64,000 nt of DNA, taken from positions 5,793,519 through 5,857,518 of the forward strand of contig JACTAT010000052.1 of the NCBI GenBank assembly GCA_014526335.1, read 5' to 3'. This document shows positions 10,296 to 22,039 of this stretch, one piece after another. The notes below the pieces were generated by a model. That model was not told the origin of the DNA. It searched no databases and saw nothing but the letters and a program-made list of their open reading frames with translations. The DNA comes from Chrysaora quinquecirrha (Eukaryota > Cnidaria > Scyphozoa > Semaeostomeae > Pelagiidae). The stretch's first letter is position 1, and each line of letters begins with the position of its first letter. The position numbers were made by a program, and so were the translations under genes.

Positions 10296-13200
10296 AAGAT
10301 ATCGAAAAAAGGAAAGAAATTTTGAAGAATGCGAAACGTTGTTTCATTTGTTTAAAGATTGGTCACATTGCGAAAGAATGCAGAAGCAACTTGAGGTGCA
10401 AGAAATGCGGGAAAAGGCACAACACAGCAATTTGTGGCGTAGACAAGCCAAGGCCAGAAAGCAAGCCCAAGGAAAACACAGAAAAGGATTCCGTGACGAT
10501 GGCCACCAAGGGCCAAGGTGGTGTATTATTACAAACAGCCAGAGCAATAGTTTATGGGGAAGACGAGACGAAAAAGATGAAGGTCAACATACTTTTCGAT
10601 GGAGGATCGCAGCGAAGTTATATAACCGAAAGCTTGAAGAAAAAACTTGGACTAAAAGGAGAAAGAAAAGAGACAGTAAATGTGAACACTTTTGGCACAG
10701 ATAAGCGTATCAAGAATGATTGCGATGTTGTTAGCCTTAAGGTAGAGGTAGAAAATAGCGTTATCCCGATTAAGGCCCTAAGTTTTCCCACCATATGTTC
10801 TCCCATAGCGACTCGCGTAAGCGTAAGCGACTACGCGCACTTGACAGGGCTGAAACTTGCAGATAGCTACGAGGATCATAATGATAAGGATATAAGTATC
10901 TTAGTTGGTGCGAATTTTTACTTTGATTTTATTACAGGAGACACGAGGAAAGGCAGTTCTGGGCCTATCGCTGTATCCAGCAAACTGGGCTGGTTGTTAT
11001 CAGGGCCTGTTGCGTACGATAATGAAAACATTACATGTTTTAACGTAAATTCTACTCTAGTTTTAGATTTTCTACCAGGCAGAAATGAAGTGCTTGAAGA
11101 ACAACGAGAAATCACAGAGTCCCTGAACAAATTTTGGAAACAAGAGGCTTGTGGATTGACTGACAATGAGAGTAAAGAAGGGTGTAAAGATCAAGAAGAG
11201 AAAGAAGCGTTTTCAGAGATGAAAATTACATTCAACGAAAAGGACTCAAGATATGAGGTGAGTTTGCCGTGGAAATCTCAATTTTCTAATGCAGATTTAG
11301 ATTCTCATTATGAATTAAGTAGAAATCGTTTAAACTCGTTGTATTTGCGTTTGAAGAAACAACCTGAATTATTGCATGAGTATGATAATTATTTTAAGGA
11401 ACAAATTGCCAAGGGCATTATTGAGATCGTTCCAAACATTAATGGAAGGGCGGAACATGCAGTCCATTATCTGTGTCATCATGGGGTCGTAAGGCGGAAT
11501 AGAGAGACCACGAAATTGAGAATAGTCTTTGATGGCTCCGCTAAGAACGACAACGAGTCTCCTTCTTTGAATGAACAGTTGGAAGTTGGACAAAATTATA
11601 TGCCTTTGTTATTCGACACTCTAGTGCGTTTTCGCATGAAGGAAATAGGACTGACAGCGGATGTCGAGGCAGCATTCTTGCAGATACAAATAAACGAAAC
11701 CGACAAAGATAAGCTAAGATTTTTGTGGTTTGACGATATAAGTAAGGCTAATCCGACAATAATAGAACTTAGACACAAGCGATTAGTATTCGGATTAACG
11801 AGCAGTCCTTCGATCTTAGGAGAAACGATACGCAAACATGTCGCCAAATTTGCAATTGAATATCCTAAAGTATGTAACGTGCTCAATAGGTTGTATGCAG
11901 ACGATTTATCTTGTGTCGCAAGAACTAAAGAAGAGGCCTTAGAAATTTATGCCAAGTCTAAGGAAATTATGGCAAAGGGTGGCTTCAATTTGCGTAAATG
12001 GGCAAGTAACGACAAGGAGCTAATGAACGAAATTGAGGCACTTGAGCAAAATGGGCGTCCCCAAGATGAGTCAAAGTCATGTGATAATAAAGTGGACATA
12101 GGAATTACGGAATCTAAGGTCAACACGAAGGTCTTAGGGGTAAATTGGAATCACGAATCAGACGATTTGTTTTATGATTTTCATGACGTCATTGAGTGTG
12201 CTAAGACTCTGCCTCCAACGAAGCGGTCACTTTTGAAGATAGCTGCAAAGATTTTTGATCCTATAGGAGCCTTAAGCCTTTTCATCATAAATTTAAAGGT
12301 TTTATTTCAGGATTTGTGCGTGAACAAAGTAGGCTGGGACGAGGAATTACAGGGAAATTATCTCAAAGAGTTTCAAAACTTGATGTCAAGTTTGACCCAG
12401 TTTCATGATATTCGCATCAGACGTTGTATATTTGAGCGAGAGAGTTCGGTCGAGCGTGTAGAAATACACGGCTTCTCTGACGCCAGTGAGAAGGCTCAAG
12501 GTTGTGTAGTTTATCTGCGTATCATTTACAGCTCCGGAAACGTTCAAACACGTTTACTTGCATCCAAGGCCAAGGTCAACCCGATAAAACAACAGACCAT
12601 TCCTAGGTTAGAATTGTCGGCTGCAGTATTGCTATCAAAATTAGTTCATAACATAAAAGGAATAATTCAGGATGAGCTCGAGATAACAGAAATTAAGACT
12701 TATTATTGGGTAGATTCGATAGCTTCGTTATGTTGGATTAAGAATAATAAGTCATGGACCCCATATATAAGAAACCGAGTGAGCGAAATTTTGAAGACAT
12801 CCGAGAGAGAACAGTGGTTCTATTGTCCAGGAGCTCATAATCCTGCAGACTTACCCTCAAGGGGCAGTTATAAGAAATGCTTAAAGCCAGATTCCTTTTG
12901 GTGGGAGGGTCCAGTGTTTTTGAAAGCAGATGAGAATGAATGGCCAAGGTTTCCCAAGGATAACGAGCAAGAAGTGAACAAGGCAATGAATGAAACAACA
13001 AAATGTGAAAGGCTTATTACCCATGCAATGATATCTAAGTCTCAGGACTATAAACTTAGTGATATAATCGACATACGCAGGTTCAGTAGCAAGTATAGAT
13101 TGATTCGAACTGTAGCATGGCTATTGAGGTTCATTAACAATGCCAAAAATAAACGAAATAGAAATAGTGAGATCCAGTTAAGCTCAACAGAAGTTGAAAA

Positions 13201-14079
13201 GGCAGAAAAGGTTACTATTGAATCTATTCAAAGGGAATCCTTTAAGAATGAGATCAGTTACTTAGAGATGAAAGACAAGGGAAAGAACGAAGGAAGGATT
13301 CCACTTTATGTTAACCAGTTCAATCTCTACCTGGACAACGATAAGATATTACGCTGTAGAAGTAGGATTAAGAATGCTAACATTGCTTATGATAGCAAAG
13401 TGCCAATCTTGTTGCCCTCCAAACATCGATTTTCAGAACTTATCGCAAAAGAGTATCATAGTAAGGTTATGCACAATGGCACAAATGATACATTGAATGC
13501 AGTGAGAGAGAAATATTGGATAATCCGGGGGAGGGAGTTGGTGAAGAAAGTTGTAAGACGGTGTATTCTGTGCAAGAAGCATGAAGGATTGTCATTTAAG
13601 ACTAAATTTTGTCCAGATTTACCAGAGTACAGAGTGGATGACGGGCCACCGTTTAAGAATGTAGGTGTAGACTTTGCTGGTCCGTTAATGGTCGAAAATA
13701 AAGGAGAGATGAAATGTTATGTATGCTTATTCACTTGTGCATCAACAAGGGCGGTGCACTTAGAATTAGTTGAGTCTCTTGATGTAGAATCTTTTATCAG
13801 AGCATTCAGAAGATTTACAGCACGAAGAGGTTTGCCTGCCTTAATGATAAGTGACAATGCAAAGACATATAAGGCTGCAGCAAAGGAAATCAAGAATTTA
13901 ACGAGAGCACAGAGATTAAGGGAGTATTTTACATCTAAGGGAGTCAAATGGAAATTCATAATCGAACTTGCACCATGGCAAGGAGGAATGTGGGAAAGAT
14001 TGATTAGAAGTACGAAAAGGTGTCTTACGAAGGTAATAGGCAAGGCGATGTTAAGCTATTATGAGTTAAATACCATTCG
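10247..14079 (+). CDS. BEL/Pao pol polyprotein, truncated at integrase
   Basis: Residues numbered from 10247. Zinc knuckles of CCHC type come first (CFICLKIGHIAKEC). An aspartic protease follows with DGGS at residue about 118. Reverse transcriptase shows LTADVEAAFLQI at about 469 and the catalytic YADD at about 550. RNase H shows HGFSDAS at about 744. The integrase zinc-binding region has HSKVMHNG and CILCKKHEG. The integrase core has its catalytic residues at about 1141 (GVDFAG), 1203 (SDNAKTY) and 1250 (MWERL). After YYELNTI the sequence passes into foldback DNA at 14080, so the last codons to 14164 are not retroviral. The integrase tail is therefore lost and the element is predicted not to be autonomous. 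Confidence 0.9.
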
Positions 14080-17000
14080 GCTATCTTTAAAACCTGGAAT
14101 CTGGAATCTGGAAACTGGAAAATGGAATCTAGAAAACATGGAATCTTTAAAACATGGAATCTAGAAAACATGGAATCTTTAAAACATGGAATCTAGAAAA
14201 CATGGAATCTTTAAAACATGGAATCTAGAAAACATGGAATCTTTAAAACATGGAATCTAGAAAACATGGAATCTTTAAAACATGGAATCTAGAAAACATG
14301 GAATCTTTAAAACATGGAATCTAGAAAACATGGAATCTTTAAAACATGGAATCTAGAAAACATGGAATCTTTAAAACATGGAATCTAGAAAACATGGAAT
14401 CTTTAAAACATGGAATCTAGAAAACATGGAATCTATAATCTCGTAATATGAGATGCTCGTAATCTGATAAAGTGTTTGTCTAGATTACGTTAAAGCAAAC
14501 CTGACCAACTCAAAACAGACCATCATCAAACTATCAAAACTCAAAACAGAATTCAGTCGGTTTTTCTATACAAAGGACCTATCAAGAAACACCCACGCCT
14601 TCTGCACTAATTTACCGATATTGAATGTCTCCAAAATCTATTGAAATCCTTTTGACATCGGATTCTCCAAATCTTGATCAGCAGGTCACACGATTTCGAT
14701 TTTTAAACAAGTATTGAAATTTGATAAGGCAATTTGAAAAAGTGAAATAATGATTTTGGTAATTATTGATTACTGTTATTCAAACATGAGGAGGAAGATT
14801 ATGGTCAACTATTTGTCTTTGGTAAGAGTTGACTTACATAACATGTTGCGTTGAATTGGACTGAGCAGATACACAACTGAATAAAGGAATAAAGAACCCT
14901 TTTTTATTCAACACAGCAATTAAAATAAGAACTGAACAATCAAGAACGGTTATATAACTTTAATTTGAATTTAATTTTTCTTAGAAACTAAGAACGATGT
15001 GAAGCCATTTCAATTCAAAAATTTAGAAAAAGTACACGTGATGAACATTGTATACTCCTTACAGGGCATTTTTTAACAGTGTAACTACTTGGGAACGTTC
15101 CCCACTAGGCCCAATGCCTTCCCCAATAGTGAGCGCGAAAATCATACAATTTCCCCAGTAGTCTCTGGGCCCTTGTCAATTCCCACTTACCCACTTGAAA
15201 ATCAACTGGTAGTTTTAAGTGAAAATGTCTTCAATTATCTACAGCATGTATTTTAGGCATTGGCAGTATTGGTAAAGATATTGTTTGTTTGAGCTTCGTA
15301 CAAGAACAAAATTTCGACTTCGCGATGACGGTACAATGCATTTGTAGTCAATACAGCCGTCAGTAGTGGACGCCCCAAATTCTAAACCACAGACAAGTAG
15401 CGTCAGTCGTTTCTGGACAATTTTTTTACGTTTCTGGACTATCGCGGGCGTCAGGCGATAACTTCTAAGAGATTCAGTTAAATTTTGGTGAAAATGTATC
15501 TTCTGTATCTTCTGTTTTCTTCAAAAACTGGGCTGCGCAAATTTAATAGAAGAGTCCTGAAATGATCAACAGAGCAACTCTAGCTACCCAATTTTTAAAA
15601 ATTTTCTGGGGGAGAATGCCCCCGGACCCCTCTAGATGCCTGCACCTTCGACGCTCTGGACCCTTCTTTCTGTGGTGCCACTTCCTGCCACCCCCGAAAA
15701 GTTCTGTGGATTTTCGCCCCATGTACCTTTGCCTGTTTTGTTTTGAGGCAACTGTGAAAATCTTTAAAATGATGTATTTTACTTTCGCTTATTACGCTTT
15801 TAGGCCCTTTTTCAAATTTTCCCCATTAGTGAAAATTTCTTAAAAAATGCCCTGACTCCTTAACAACTAGCAAAACATCTGTAAACTGACCAGAGGTGTA
15901 GGAGGGTATTGAAAAGTGGGGAGCACATGAAAAATGGGGCAATATGGAGAGTAAGTGCGCCGAAGGCGCACCCTCCAAGAGGGGTCGGGGGCATGCACCC
16001 CCGGAAAATTTTGAATATAGAAGCAGCTAATTTGGCTCTCGTTGCCTCTTTCGGACTAAAATTCTTAATTATATAAACATATTTCCAAGGCAGTTGGTGG
16101 TCCTACTTAGCCTTTCAAGGTGTAAGGAAGGGGCACTTTTCAGATATAAAAGGGGCAGGCATAAGATTTGGCAGAACCTGGCCCCCCTGCCCCCCGGCTC
16201 CTACGCCACTGAAACTGACACCACCATTTCTGTGACACAAGGGAAGTCAGAGAAAAGGCTTCTCTGTGCACAAATATTCAGAATGCCTCGTGGTGGTGTC
16301 ACTTGGTAAATTGGAAAGTTTCATGTCAGGATTGTTCAGTTCTTGATTGCTGATACCCTTTATTCCTTTTATTCAGTTGTGTATCTGCTCAGTCCAATTC
16401 AACGCAACATGTTATGTAAGTCAACTCTTACCAAAGACAAATAGTTGACCATAATCTTCCTCCTCATGTTTGAATAACAGTAATCAATAATTACCAAAAT
16501 CATTATTTCACTTTTTCAAATTGCCTTATCAAATTTCAATACTTGTTTAAAAATCGAAATCGTGTGACCTGCTGATCTGGATTTGGAGAATCCGATGTCA
16601 AAAGGATTTCAATAGATTTTGGAGACATTCAATATCGGTAAATTAGTACAGAAGGCGTGGATGTTTCTTAATAGGTCTTTTGTATAGAAAAACCGACTGA
16701 ATTCTGTTTTGAGTTTTGATAGTTTGATGATGGTCTGTTTTGAGTTGGTCAGGTTTGCTTTAACGTAATCTAGACAAACACTTTATCAGATTACGAGCAT
16801 CTCATATTACGAGATTATAGATTCCATGTTTTCTAGATTCCATGTTTTAAAGATTCCATGTTTTCTAGATTCCATGTTTTAAAGATTCCATGTTTTCTAG
16901 ATTCCATGTTTTAAAGATTCCATGTTTTCTAGATTCCATGTTTTAAAGATTCCATGTTTTCTAGATTCCATGTTTTAAAGATTCCATGTTTTCTAGATTC

Positions 17001-17173
17001 CATGTTTTAAAGATTCCATGTTTTCTAGATTCCATGTTTTAAAGATTCCATGTTTTCTAGATTCCATGTTTTAAAGATTCCATGTTTTCTAGATTCCATG
17101 TTTTAAAGATTCCATGTTTTCTAGATTCCATTTTCCAGTTTCCAGATTCCAGATTCCAGGTTTTAAAGATAGC
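14080..17173. mobile_element. Foldback (long inverted repeat) transposable element
   Basis: Two inverted arms of about 850 bp (14080-14943 and 16333-17173) end at GCTATCTTTAAAACC and its inverse GGTTTTAAAGATAGC. Each arm holds a tandem array of 16-bp half units alternating GGAATCTTTAAAACAT and GGAATCTAGAAAACAT (left about 14123-14432, right about 16826-17130), then unique sequence matching the opposite arm closely. The 1.4-kb spacer holds a smaller hAT-like element. No transposase was seen. No target duplication is obvious. Confidence 0.85.
15062..15854. mobile_element. Non-autonomous hAT-like element in the foldback spacer
   Basis: Terminal inverted repeats read CAGGGCATTTTTTAA and TTAAAAAATGCCCTG. 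The 8-bp word ACTCCTTA flanks both sides (15054-15061 and 15855-15862), the duplication length of hAT elements. The 793-bp interior has no transposase; the short open frames look fortuitous. Confidence 0.8.
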
Positions 17174-17484
17174 CATATTTTTGGAAATTGGCGAAGGTTT
17201 TGGAATTATTCAAAGGAAAAGATGAATCTGTCAGAGCAGCGAAGGTACAAGTGATATCAAAGGACGGTAAGAGAGTTCTCAACAGAGCTCTTAAATTATT
17301 AATTCCATTAGAGATTTCATGTAAGGACTATTATGAATCCGGTTTGAGTGATTTGCAAGATTCGTCTCCCTGTGCGCAAACACAGCAAGCGGCAGCGCCT
17401 GCGCAATGTCATCCTACCGCAGGACGACAACGGCGAAGTGCAGCAGTTGTAGGAGAACTCAAACGGAGGGACAACGTAGGGTAG
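17174..17484 (+). pseudogene. BEL integrase C-terminal remnant
   Basis: Right of the foldback the retroelement resumes with FWKLAKVLELFKGKDESVRA, the conserved C-terminal end (DUF5641 type) of BEL integrases, and runs to a stop at 17482-17484. The segment normally linking YYELNTI to this part, roughly 120-150 aa by family comparison, is absent on both sides. The foldback insertion therefore came with a deletion. Confidence 0.75.
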
Positions 17485-17603
17485 ATGTTCCAATTCAAGT
17501 TATTATTATTATTATATTCATACGATTGTTTTGTTCTGTTTATGCTTCTATGGTAATACATTGTAGTTGTATTTTGTATTAATTGTTTAAATTCTTAAAC
17601 AAC

Positions 17604-17613
17604 CGGGGGAGTG
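17604..17613 (+). other. Polypurine tract before the 3' LTR
   Basis: The purine-rich word CGGGGGAGTG directly precedes the 3' LTR start and is placed to prime plus-strand synthesis. Confidence 0.6.
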
Positions 17614-17833
17614 TGTTGTAAACTAGGTACCAGTCCTCTATGACGTATATCCTGTAACAATGTGCATGTCATTAGCGGTAAAGGTTCAGTTGTTCACAGA
17701 GATCGTAAAGCTAAGATCATGAAAAAGTAGTAGCCACAAGTTATGTCAGTATTTTATATTATCTTCTTTATTCATATTAAATCATTATCATTATAAACAA
17801 AGTCTGTTTTCTGCTCCACCACTCGATACAACA
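17614..17833 (+). repeat. BEL 3' LTR
   Basis: The 220-bp copy reads as identical to the 5' LTR and ends in ATACAACA, followed by the resumed TTAG array. Confidence 0.95.
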
Positions 17834-17950
17834 GTTAGTTAGTTAGTTAGTAAGTAAGTTAGTAAGTTAGTTAGTTAGATATCTAGTTGGCTCTTTGGTT
17901 CGTCATGGCTATTTAGTCAGTCAGTCAGTCAGTTTGTTTATTAATCAGTT
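17834..17950. repeat. TTAG tandem array, right part
   Basis: GTTAGTTAG units continue after the retroelement with TAAG and CAGT variants, then decay by about 17950. Confidence 0.9.
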
Positions 17951-18464
17951 AGGCTAGTCTGGACACCCATTCGAGATAAGAAACAAACAATTTCCACTTT
18001 CGACAACTAGAAAACTGTGCAGTTATTGCATACAAGAACAGTAAATATTAGAAACGTAATCCACATTATACTTCGATGTAGAGGTACACCGACAAAGCAA
18101 ACAAATCGATATATTTTTTTATATTTATAATAATTGAGGATGCTTATTTTGTTATTTCGTTAATCAAAAAGCAACAACATATGTATTTGTTTACATTTCG
18201 TAATTTTGATAGCAATTCCTGTCAAGGTAAGACGAATCCCTGGAAACCGAGGCCCAATATGAAATAAAGACAGCCTCTTACTCAGTGGCAAGGTATTTTG
18301 AGAACGAGACCTCAGTCACGGCTATTGCAGTTCGTAAGCCAGGCTTATGTTGACCTATGATAAAACAGAACTAACGTCAACTAGTTCAAACTGCTAACTT
18401 TTGACCAGCTAGTCCGAACTTATAGGATACAGTCTCGAGGGGTAACTTAACAGTTTTGGAGGTA
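17951..18464. other. No gene recognised
   Basis: AT-rich sequence with no open frame of note and no clear repeat structure. Confidence 0.4.
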
Positions 18465-18885
18465 CAGGGACGTGCCATTATTTAGGGGTACCTCTTTTCT
18501 GTAAAGTGCGGAATTATCAATATCGTTTTTAGACGTATGTGCGGAATTATGGGTACCATTTGAGAAAAACATGCAGAATTGTGGGTACTAATTTGGAGAA
18601 ATATTCAAGAATTAAGCTTAGCATTTACAAAATGTGCAGTTCGAACTGATAACTCTTTGGACTATCAACAAGGCTGCCCTTTAAACATTACTTGCTTTTC
18701 ATCAGATGATTTTGTTGTCTGAAAATGTTCTTTGCCTTTTCTGGGCATAAAATTCATCATGTTTGCGGAATTACGGGTCACAGTGTTTATCAGGTTTGAG
18801 GAATTATGGGTCAGAATTTTTCAGACGTGGGCGGAATTATGGGTCCAAATTTTGGACTGAAATGACACGTACCCGTCCAAAACCA
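18465..18885. repeat. Repeat with GCGGAATTATGGGT words
   Basis: The word GCGGAATTATGGGT and variants recur about seven times between 18500 and 18850. The ends, GGGACGTGCCATT and the inverse of GAAATGACACGTACC, are loosely inverted, suggesting a degraded non-autonomous element. Confidence 0.5.
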
Positions 18886-21099
18886 GGCTTAGATACCCCC
18901 CCCCCCCGAGGATACAGTCGATCGCCATCGCAAGAGCGCTCAGGTTGACTGCGACTGACAGGAATCAAATGTCAGCTAATCGAAGAAGTAGGACATACCC
19001 AACTTTCTGGATCTTTGCGCCGTCTAATTGCTGTCAAAAAGGAACTAGTTGCCAAAGGTCGTTCTTTTCAATGGATGATCTTTGCTGTTAACGCAAGCGG
19101 GAACATGTTGCGGAAAATGAGCAAGGTCGGGAGGCCCCGCTTTGGACGCCACTCCCAAGTTTGAATAAAAATACGTCAAATAAATAGACAGAGTAAGTTT
19201 GATAAGGGATCTTAAAAATAGAAAGAACAGAAAAGTCCTAATAAAACATCGACCCAAGGACCTGAAACTGCTCAACGGGATTGCTGAATGACCCAGCAAG
19301 TCCATTCACTATTTTAAGCTATGCTATTATTTGAAAATCCATTTATAACGTGACTCATTTTCCATTAATTTGAACCCTGCTATTTCTCGTTCTCTAATGA
19401 TGGGGGTCTGTGAAATCACGGAAATCTCCAGCAACCAAGACCTACCAAAGATGAACTCAATTATTGTCGATCCTATCAGCAAACATATCGTCAAGGCATA
19501 TCAGTTAGAAGCCCTCCACAAAGAACTCTCTAACCTTTCGAATTACAGTAATAAGGAAGAAACAGACTGAAAAAATTTGAAAATAGGCCCATCTTGGGGC
19601 TTATGAAGAACAATCTCTCCAGCGTCTCTCCAAGTCCAAACGTTTTCGAAATAATGAAATCATAATAAGCTGCTCAGCTGCTTATGACTCGAGATGGCTG
19701 CTGCAATGATCCAGATAGTGGAAGAGAATTTCATTACAATAAAAGAGCGTTCGAGTCGCGGTTTCAAAGCATAGCTACTAAGAATGATGAAGGTGGAATA
19801 ATGTGCTTTGCGCCAGTCATTATGATCTCAGAAGTAGAAGAACTAAACAGACCTCGACCCTCCCTTGAGTTGACGCTATCGATGTTGGGGCCCTCGGGGT
19901 CTTCGGGGTCCTACCCGATCTTGCTCAGCTAGGGTTGCTGGAAGCAAGACAGGGTGGCGGGGGAGAAGCAGCAAATTAATGGCAAACAATAGGAAAATCA
20001 AAGAAAATAGCAATTTTGATAGGATTATGGCAGCAGCCATCCCGCTGCCTCTATGCTTCCGATATCCCTGCGCTAAGCTATTGATACCAAGAGGTAGCTG
20101 GGTTAAGCTCGATTAAGCCAACACAGCACAGCAGTGTACGACAGAAGGCAATAAATACAACTTAGCAGCTGATTGCCAAAAATATGTAGCTTTGAGGACT
20201 TTTGGGGGGATTCATAGCAAACTAATGGGGTTTCAAAATAGGGTTACTTTTCGCATATACCGCGGCACCCTTCGTTATCTGCGGATTTCACGAAGATTAA
20301 TTTTGAACAGAACAGTTTCATCAACATAAAATAAAGGATTTCGATTATTTTCATTTGCTTCTTTTATGGAAATTCGTGTTCTTTTTATTCACTGTTCGGT
20401 TTTGTACTGTAAGAACACTTAATTGTTCCAGATGCTTGGTATATTTCAATTTTAAGCTGTACATTTACGAACTGCCCACAAAAGTACAGAAGATCCTTCG
20501 ACCAATGATATAGAAAAAGTAAAAAAATTGATTTATTGTAAAAGCCACACATGCAAAAGTTTCTTTTGACGAGAAAGCTTGCCGAAAAGTCATATGAAAT
20601 ACGCGAAATGCTAAATAATCGTCGAAAGCACAGCCCAAATGAAGAATTTTTTGCCATTCATTAGGTCTGAAAATTTCATCTGTTTTCATTTAGAACCCTG
20701 AAACGTAGCCTAAGCCTGGAACTATGCTAGTTTTCACAGTCATTTCAGCTTTAAGATGTATTTATTTTGCTATTATTTTAAACTCCAACAATTTTGAGTC
20801 CCTTGTTTTCTTGCTTGCAGCTTTTCTCAATTAGCTTTTTGCATATTCGTCTCTCTCTCTTATATAATTTTCCCCTCCAGCCATCCAATAGAGGGACCAT
20901 TTTTTCAACGTTAGATCGTTCTCTTGAAGCAAGATGCCTCAGGTTTTGACGTGGGATGTTAAGTAATGGATATAAGCGGAGCGACACGCTTCGGTCTGGA
21001 TTAAAGAGCTAATTTTATAAAGAAAACTCACAATTCGATAGTTTTGCGTCTAGAAACAAATGAAAGTTACGACAGGGAGGACAGGACAGTGGAGTGTGT
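18886..21099. other. No gene recognised; several short unassigned open frames
   Basis: Open frames at 18957-19169, 19370-19570 and 19684-19932 (+) have protein-like composition but match no family I know and lack convincing exon borders. A minus frame at 20778-20987 is rich in basic residues and also unassigned. A short C-run lies near 18898-18907. Confidence 0.35.
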
Positions 21100-21505
21100 T
21101 ACACGCTTTCTTTTTATAAGGAACCACTTTATAAGGAACCTACATGTAGAAGGCCCGAAAATTTAAAGAACTTACACTACTAGAGAGAAAATAACTAAAG
21201 AACTTTTTATTGTTGAATAGTTTTATTACTGCAAACAATCAAGACTTACAATGTCGGTTCCTTTCATTTGCAGTCGAAAATCACATAAACTGTACGTTAC
21301 GCATGTACCAAATGTTTCCGTGAGTAGTCTCGGGCTTTGCTCACATCTAACAGTCTCTGCATAGTAGTCATGAAACTGAACTTGCAGTTATAATTAAGGA
21401 ACTATTAAGGAACTTTTGGAACTACAATCGTCTCAAAAGAAGTCCAAAAATAAGGAACTTTAAGAACTAGGCCTAGAGCTAGGTTCTTTATAAAAAAAGC
21501 GTGTA
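21100..21505. mobile_element. Family B MITE (TACACGC ends)
   Basis: Begins TACACGCTTTCTTTTTATAA and ends in the inverted form with TATAAAAAAAGCGTGTA. It shares internal words with copies at 23.5, 29.3 and 37.6 kb (ACTACAATCGTCTCAAAAG, TAAGAACTAGGCC). The outermost TA on each side may be the target duplication. Confidence 0.8.
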
Positions 21506-21822
21506 GTGGCAAAAGGGTATAAAACATTTAAAAGCAGAAGAAATTTCTACTAACCAAAAAAAGACCACACAAGCATTAGTAGTACTCACCTCATACTTGT
21601 CTCCCAGTACGTGACTCTAACTTCTGAACTGTAGAATGAATGCGACCTTCATTGCGGCGAATTTCCTTTATACCCAAGTATGGAAAACAATAAACAATGA
21701 TTTCAATTAACATTATACTCACTCATAAGACATCATAAAAGGCATATAAACATGAAGAAATAATCAAAAGTATTAACGACGGGGGTAAACACAAGAAGAA
21801 TAGAAATCTAATTCTGAGTTAC

Positions 21823-22039
21823 CTTTATACAAGGAAGCCTTGGATTGACCAATCAAATCGTCCAACAATAAATCTAACGACCCAGCCCCTGCTGCATTGA
21901 TTCTTGGGTAATCTGATAAGCTCATCCCAATTTCCTTTTCGAGACTCTTGGTTTGATTCTCTTGACTGTCGCCCACAATATCGAACCTAAATGCGCGTGC
22001 GCCTAAATGCGTGGATACATGCAGTTTTTTTATACACAA
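21823..22039 (-). CDS. Candidate exon of an unidentified gene
   Basis: A minus-strand frame of about 72 codons contains LSDYPRINAAGAGSLDLLLD and ends at a good donor (AAAG followed by GTAACT on the minus strand). Composition is protein-like. I could not find a downstream exon in matching phase; a donor-bearing segment at about 21587-21670 does not fit. The start is uncertain: ATG at 22039, or an acceptor near 21985. No family recognised. Confidence 0.3.

Larger units (their letters stand above)
8859..17833 (+). mobile_element. BEL/Pao LTR retrotransposon with internal foldback insertion
   Basis: Two 220-bp direct LTRs (8859-9078 and 17614-17833) read as identical by eye. A lysine-tRNA primer site follows the 5' LTR and a purine-rich tract precedes the 3' LTR. 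Between them lie gag, aspartic protease, reverse transcriptase, RNase H and integrase in BEL/Pao order. There is no env-like gene. The target is the TTAG array, so a GTTAG target duplication fits but cannot be proven. The integrase end is disrupted by a foldback element at 14080-17173. The matching LTRs imply recent insertion. Confidence 0.95.

Noticed and set aside
14111..14432. Regular short repeats as a CRISPR array
   Set aside because: The repeats are directly adjacent 16-bp halves without unique spacers, mirrored in the opposite arm, in eukaryotic DNA.
19370..19932. Two plus-strand frames of 66 and 82 aa
   Set aside because: Composition is plausible but there are no splice borders, no similarity and no neighbouring support.
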